DNA of 33,433 nt from Fusobacterium sp. (GTDB lineage Bacteria > Fusobacteriota > Fusobacteriia > Fusobacteriales > Fusobacteriaceae). The notes beneath the pieces were generated by a model. That model ran no database searches and had not been told where the DNA came from. It saw only the letters and a program-made list of their open reading frames with translations. Where the stretch lies: NCBI RefSeq assembly GCF_030528405.1, contig NZ_JAUMYY010000016.1:3233-36665 (forward strand). The letters are read 5' to 3'. Made by a program: the position numbers and the translations under genes. This document shows positions 29,119 through 33,433 of this stretch, in pieces (positions within the stretch are counted from its first letter, which is position 1; the number at the start of each line of letters is the position of its first letter).

Positions 29119-29689
29119 CTTTCATTTTCCCTTTATAGTCTTCTAAAGTTTGTAATTTTTTATCTTTTTCTGATAAAATTATTTCCTGTTCTTCTAGCAT
29201 ATATTTTTTAAAATTCCACTCTATATTTATATCTTTATCATTCCATATAATTCCTGAATCATATTCTGGATAATAAAAATCTGTACATTTATAAGTAAAT
29301 TCACTACCATCTTCCAGTGTCAAAAATCCATGAGCAAAGCCTTTGGGTATAAAAAACATTTTTTTATTGTTAGAGCTAAGTTCTATCCCAAACCACTTAC
29401 CAAAAGTCTTACTATTTTTTCTTAAATCGACTGCAACATCATAAACTGAACCTTTTATTACTCTAACTAATTTACCTTGAGGAAATTTAGTTTGAAAATG
29501 TAAACCTCTTAAAACTCCTCTTTTAGATTTAGAATGATTATCTTGAACAAATTCATCATTAATACCAATTTCTGCAAAATCATTTTTATTGTATGTCTCT
29601 ATAAAAAAACCTCTTTCATCTCCAAATACAGTTGGTTCAATTATAAATAAGCCTTCTATGCCTGTACTTATTTTTTTAAATTTTCCCAT
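29111..29689 (-). CDS. rmlC: dTDP-4-dehydrorhamnose 3,5-epimerase
   Basis: A 192-residue cupin-fold epimerase. Catalytic His is H64 in RGLHFQTKFPQGKL; ERGFFIETYN and KGFAHGFLTLED are the other conserved parts. It makes dTDP-4-keto-L-rhamnose from the RmlB product. AGGAGC precedes the ATG. It follows the damaged rmlA copy and starts the intact rmlC-rmlD-rmlB run. Confidence 0.94.
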   Translation of the reverse strand: MGKFKKISTGIEGLFIIEPTVFGDERGFFIETYNKNDFAEIGINDEFVQDNHSKSKRGVLRGLHFQTKFPQGKLVRVIKGSVYDVAVDLRKNSKTFGKWFGIELSSNNKKMFFIPKGFAHGFLTLEDGSEFTYKCTDFYYPEYDSGIIWNDKDINIEWNFKKYMLEEQEIILSEKDKKLQTLEDYKGKMKDD

Positions 29690-29738
29690 TTTTGCTCCTC
29701 TATTTTTATTACTAGAAACTTTGTTAATTTATAAATAC

Positions 29739-30194
29739 CTATTTTTTACTTAGCTTAATAAGATTTATAAGATATCTTCCATACTCTGATTTTAATAATG
29801 GCTCTGCTAATTCTTTTTTAGCTGCCGCTTCTTTTAACATACCTGTAAAACCATGTCCATAAAAGATATTATCTCCTAAAACTAAGGCACATGAATCATT
29901 CTCTATAAATTTTTCTCCTATTAAAAATGCTTCTGCAAGCCCATTAGGTTTTTCTTGAACAGCATAAGATATATTTAAACCAAAATTCTCTCCTGTTCCT
30001 AACAGCTCTTCAAAAACTTTTACATCTCTAGGAGTTGATATTACTAAAATATCCCTTATTTCTGCCAGCATCAATACAGATAAAGGATAGTAAATCATAG
30101 GTTTATCATATACTGGAATTATTTGTTTAGATATTGCTTTTGTTACCGGATAAAGTCTTGTTCCACTTCCTCCTGCTAAGATTATTCCTTTCAT
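29739..30194 (-). pseudogene. rmlA: rmlA copy with 420-nt internal deletion
   Basis: A 151-residue glucose-1-phosphate thymidylyltransferase fragment; full RmlA is about 290. The N-terminal 129 residues are normal: GGSGTRLYP nucleotide loop, KPMIYYPLS, and [10 protein letters not shown] with the metal-binding Asp. Then KEAAAKK jumps directly to [15 protein letters not shown], the end of the protein. Comparison with the copy at 32886 shows that 140 codons were lost in frame between two TTCTTTT tracts. The second metal-binding Asp and the sugar-binding EKPK, GLYFYDN and GTHEAL regions are gone, so catalysis is very unlikely. The frame and ribosome site are intact. Confidence 0.85.
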
Positions 30195-30266
30195 TATTTT
30201 ATTCTCCTATTAAAATACTTTGTTACTTACTATTTTTCATAAATTTTATAGTTAAAAATACACATT

Positions 30267-31775
30267 TTAATCCATATTTTTTAGATAATTATTAGCATCT
30301 TTAAAGAAACTTATTACGAGTAATAAAATAATATTACCTATTGGAAATGCTGCTATTATTACTACGGACTGCAAACTATACATAGAACTTTTCATAAAAA
30401 TCAAGGCTATTGGTAGTAAAATAAACATAATAGACCAAAATATTCTTATTTTTTTACTAGGTTCCTTTTCTACAGCTAATTTTTTATATGAATATGCAGA
30501 TATCACCATTGTTAAAGCATCAAATGTTGTTGCATAAAATGCTACCATAGTTATAGCCAAAAGCAATAATCCAAAGCTTGGGAAGGGCAATGTTTCAAAT
30601 ATATTTATTATTACATCAGAATAGGAAACTCCTTTTTCAATCAACCCTGATAAGTTTAATCCATGTTTTATTTGCTGACTCATTCCATAATTCCCAAGTA
30701 TAATAAATGACATAAATGTTCCTGAAATTCCCCAAATATATCCACCAATAATTACTTGTTTTATTTTTTTTCCCTTGGATATCTTACCTATAAAAAATGG
30801 AGTCGCAACACACCAGACCATCCAATATGCCCAATAATAAATAGTCCAATTCTGAGGAAATGAAGTTTCACGAAGAGGATCCATCCAGGTAGCAAGTCCA
30901 ATAAAATTTTGTAGCATTGTCCCGATAGCTGAAAATCCAGTTTCTAATATATATTTTGTCTCTTTCCCTAAAAATAAAAAATAAGAAAGTAAAATAAAAA
31001 AAAGATATGAGCAATAATTAGCTAGTAGTGCTATTCCCTTCATTCCAAACCAAACTGTAAAAGTATACACAATAGCTATAAAAATTAATATTAAAATTGT
31101 TAAATAATTTGTATTTTCTATAGAAAACACTCTGCTAAAAGTACTTGATAAAAGGGGTGTAGCTAATGAAAAAGTTGTAGCTGTTCCAGCTAATAAAGAA
31201 AAAATAGCTATTAAATCTATTATTTTTCCAAGTATTCCATCCACTTTTTTTCCTAAGATAGGTCTACAGCCTTCTGAAAATTTTTGCTTATCTCTTCCTC
31301 TTATATGCAACATAAAGCCGAAAGCGACTGCCAATATTATATAAAAACTCCAGGCTATAGGTCCCCAATGAAATAAAGGATATGTGGATGCCCATTTTTG
31401 TATTCCACCAATTTCTTCTATATATTTTTCATTCGCATATAAAGTCCACTCACACAAGGAATAAAAAAGAATATCTGCTGCCATTGTTGAAGTAAAAATC
31501 ATAACTCCCCATGTAAATGACGAATATTGTTCTTCGCTATTCTTTCCTAATCTTATCTGACCATACTTAGAAAATGCAATATATAGACTGCAAGTCAAGA
31601 TTCCACAGCCTAAAATTGCATAATACAAGCCAAAATTATCCCCTAAGAAATCTCTAATTTTTTCCAATATAAAAATTGAATCATCAGGAAATATAAGAAA
31701 TAAAACACAAAGGCTTATAACTATTAACAGTGGAAGTATAGTGGATAACCAATCAATTGTATTCTTATCTTTCAT
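30267..31775 (-). CDS. BCCT-family choline/betaine/carnitine transporter
   Basis: A 502-residue carrier with twelve predicted spans. Family signatures are ETSFPQNWTIYYWAYWMVW (around residue 300) and FTWGVMIFTSTMAADILFYS, an aromatic box that binds quaternary amines. The trailing segment ends FKDANNYLKNMD. It probably imports choline, betaine or carnitine with Na+ or H+. GGAGG for this gene is inside the last codons of the choline kinase gene, which it overlaps by 11 bases, so uptake and phosphorylation of choline appear translationally linked. The ligand is inferred from family and neighbour. Confidence 0.85.
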   Translation of the reverse strand: MKDKNTIDWLSTILPLLIVISLCVLFLIFPDDSIFILEKIRDFLGDNFGLYYAILGCGILTCSLYIAFSKYGQIRLGKNSEEQYSSFTWGVMIFTSTMAADILFYSLCEWTLYANEKYIEEIGGIQKWASTYPLFHWGPIAWSFYIILAVAFGFMLHIRGRDKQKFSEGCRPILGKKVDGILGKIIDLIAIFSLLAGTATTFSLATPLLSSTFSRVFSIENTNYLTILILIFIAIVYTFTVWFGMKGIALLANYCSYLFFILLSYFLFLGKETKYILETGFSAIGTMLQNFIGLATWMDPLRETSFPQNWTIYYWAYWMVWCVATPFFIGKISKGKKIKQVIIGGYIWGISGTFMSFIILGNYGMSQQIKHGLNLSGLIEKGVSYSDVIINIFETLPFPSFGLLLLAITMVAFYATTFDALTMVISAYSYKKLAVEKEPSKKIRIFWSIMFILLPIALIFMKSSMYSLQSVVIIAAFPIGNIILLLVISFFKDANNYLKNMD

Positions 31776-32472
31776 CTATATCCTCCAGCATATTCTTGCA
31801 TCTTTCAAATCTTTTAATTCCGTAAGTTCCAAAATTAATTCCCTTTTTTTCTTTTACTAAAGTCCAAATACTCCATAAAAAATCCTGTAAAATTTTAAAA
31901 ATTTGAACTTTTAAATAATCGTTTTCTGATACTTCATTATAAAAATATTCCTTTAGGAACGTTAATTCTTCTTCTTTTGAAAAACTATTTTCTAAGGAAT
32001 ATGAGGCTAAGTCCCACATAGGGTCATTCATTCCTGAATATTCCCAATCAATTAAAAATAATTTGTTAGCACTTATTATAAAGTTTTCCGGTACTGCATC
32101 ATTGTGGCAAGCAACTAATTTGGGCTTTAATTTTATTAATTCTTCCTTTAGCTTTTCGATTTTAACTTTTATTTCTTCGTAAGAAGGATAGAAGTTCGCT
32201 CCTAGCTTCTTTGCTAATAATTCATATTTTTTTATCTCTTCAAATACATCAAATCTATTATTGAATTTTACATCTGAACTGTGAAGTTTTCTTAAAATAT
32301 TAGCAACCTCTTTTAAATTTTCTCTTGCTAGTTCCGAATTCAAAGTTTTTCCATTTTCTATATATTCTGAAATTTTATCTCCTGTATTTTTGTCATAATA
32401 AACTAGTTTAGAGTCTATATTCAAGTGAGTTGTTTTTTTACTATTTTCTTCTTTATTTTCTATTTTTATCAT
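31765..32472 (-). pseudogene. licA: Choline kinase (LicA-type), C-terminal part after an in-frame stop
   Basis: 235 codons from ATG 32472 to the stop at 31765. It carries the catalytic half of an aminoglycoside-phosphotransferase-fold kinase: H123-N-D125 with N130 (CHNDAVPENF) and metal-binding D142 (IDWEYSGMNDPMWDLASY), as in LicA. It continues without a frame change from the 85-codon piece at 32473-32730, interrupted by one TGA. TGA and ATG touch, and GGAG lies 14 bases before, so reinitiation could still make this part alone, but it lacks the ATP loop. It may be a recent mutation, a sequencing error or a split gene. Confidence 0.75.
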
Positions 32473-32730
32473 TCATTGAGTTCCAGCTCCAGAAACTCTT
32501 AGAACATACTTTTTATTATTTATAAAGATTAAAAAATTTTTGTTAGTCATTCCACCTAAATTTTGAATATTTTGGATGTTTTCTAATTTAAATCCTGCAC
32601 TCAATAAAATACCTTCAATTTCCTTAATATTATCATATAAAGTATCTATTTTAAAAATATCAGAGTTTTTTGTTGTTTTTATTACAAATAGGTCCTTAAT
32701 TTTAGTCATTATTTTTTTTAACTTTGTCAT
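32473..32730 (-). pseudogene. licA: Choline kinase (LicA-type), N-terminal part with a possible LicC remnant
   Basis: 85 codons from ATG 32730 (after AGGAGGAGATAGGT) to TGA 32473. Residues 58-78 (LGGMTNKNFLIF then YVLRVSGAG) are the nucleotide-binding start of the kinase domain. Residues 22-40 (NSDIFKIDTLYDNIKEIE) resemble, from memory, the C-terminal end of LicC, a phosphocholine cytidylyltransferase (NSIYEIDSVQDYRKLEEI). This suggests a former LicC-LicA fusion whose front part has been lost. The relationship is inferred. Confidence 0.65.
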
Positions 32731-32885
32731 ACCTATCTCCTCCTTTATTTTACTATAAGCTATTAAATACCTTATTCTTAAAGTATAATATTGAGTTTAT
32801 TGTTGAATTTTTAATAAATTTTAATTTTATCACTTCCAATTAGTTTTAACATATTTTAAAATATACTTATTTCATTTATTATTTA

Positions 32886-33433
32886 TTATATAATATTCAT
32901 CAGATACTTTCCATAGTCTGATTTTAATAATGGCTCTGCTAATTCTTTTAATTTTTCATCACTTATCCAGGAGTTTCTATAAGCAATCTCTTCTGGACAA
33001 GCAACCATTATTCCCTGTCTTGATTGTATTGTCTTTACAAAATTTGAAGCTTCTAAAAGTGCTTCATGAGTGCCTGTGTCTAACCATGCCATTCCTCTTC
33101 CTAAGCTTATTACATTCAGTTTGTTTTCATTTAAGTACAGTTCATTTAAGGTTGTTATTTCTAGTTCTCCTCTTAATGAAGGTTTTACTTTTTTTGCTTT
33201 TTCCACAACTGTATTATCATAAAAATATAGTCCTGGTATTGCATAATTAGATTTAGGATACTTTGGTTTTTCTTCTAAAGAAATAGCTTTACCGTCTTTA
33301 TCAAATTCAACAACTCCAAAATCTTGAGGATTACTTACATAATAACCAAAAATTGTTGCTCCTTCTTTTTTAGCTGCTGCTTCTTTTAACATACCTGTAA
33401 AACCATGTCCATAAAAGATATTATCTCCTAAAA
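32886..33433 (-). CDS. rmlA: Glucose-1-phosphate thymidylyltransferase, C-terminal part (continues beyond window)
   Basis: A frame open to the window end; 182 codons are visible from [10 protein letters not shown] to the stop. It includes the parts missing in the other copy: [32 protein letters not shown], and [18 protein letters not shown] with the second metal-binding Asp. It makes dTDP-glucose, the first step towards dTDP-rhamnose. The DNA shared with the second copy (about 33370-33433) differs there by one base. It is the only copy likely to be functional, and precedes the choline cassette. Confidence 0.9.
   Translation of the reverse strand, partial: LGDNIFYGHGFTGMLKEAAAKKEGATIFGYYVSNPQDFGVVEFDKDGKAISLEEKPKYPKSNYAIPGLYFYDNTVVEKAKKVKPSLRGELEITTLNELYLNENKLNVISLGRGMAWLDTGTHEALLEASNFVKTIQSRQGIMVACPEEIAYRNSWISDEKLKELAEPLLKSDYGKYLMNII

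Noticed and set aside
1-33433. CRISPR array or insertion sequence
   Set aside because: I found no regularly spaced repeats of CRISPR size, no transposase motif and no long terminal inverted repeats. The A+T runs are not CRISPR repeats.

Overview
The window is very AT-rich double-stranded bacterial DNA with consensus sigma-70-type promoters, strong GGAGG ribosome sites and several TTG, GTG and ATT starts. The gene content points to Fusobacterium or a close relative: an acyl-CoA dehydrogenase/EtfA/rubredoxin fusion, an outer-membrane-type periplasm (signal peptides without lipobox on the binding proteins), and Rml and Wzz genes for surface polysaccharide. The genus is inferred from gene content and composition, not from a database search. 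REGION 1 (1-about 11000) is the right-hand part of an integrated mobile element. A leftward XRE repressor (493-726) faces a long rightward operon of mostly small unknown genes plus a phage-type replisome organiser with an apparent internal origin, an orphan C5-cytosine methyltransferase, a dUTPase-2-like protein, a ParA ATPase with a partner-like protein, an excisionase and a tyrosine integrase. No capsid, tail, terminase or conjugation gene is visible. With replication, partition and integration functions it looks like a phage-plasmid, a satellite or the early arm of a prophage; the left end lies outside the window. REGION 2 (11002-12570) is core chromosome on the minus strand: two serine-type tRNA genes with their own promoter and terminator, and infC-rpmI-rplT behind a long leader with a terminator and a competing pairing, infC starting at ATT. 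REGION 3 (12670-19025) is a rightward eight-gene metal-transport operon: a DUF6162-like protein, two paralogous ZnuA-type binding proteins, ATPase, permease, a third divergent binding protein, and two periplasmic proteins whose predicted mature N-termini are histidine (the second DUF4198-like). REGION 4 (19030-22343) is a minus-strand pair: the acyl-CoA dehydrogenase/EtfA/rubredoxin fusion followed by a flavodiiron protein, plausibly one electron chain from acyl-CoA to O2 or NO. REGION 5 (22411-26079) holds an RpiR-type regulator divergent from a YfcC-type carrier and an M20 peptidase, suggesting regulated uptake and hydrolysis of an amide or peptide. REGION 6 (26082-33433) is a minus-strand surface-polysaccharide locus: rmlA (running off the window), a choline kinase gene broken by one in-frame TGA, a BCCT choline/betaine-type carrier, a second rmlA copy with a 420-nt internal deletion, then rmlC, rmlD, rmlB and wzz. 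The duplicated rmlA genes bracket the damaged phosphocholine-like cassette.
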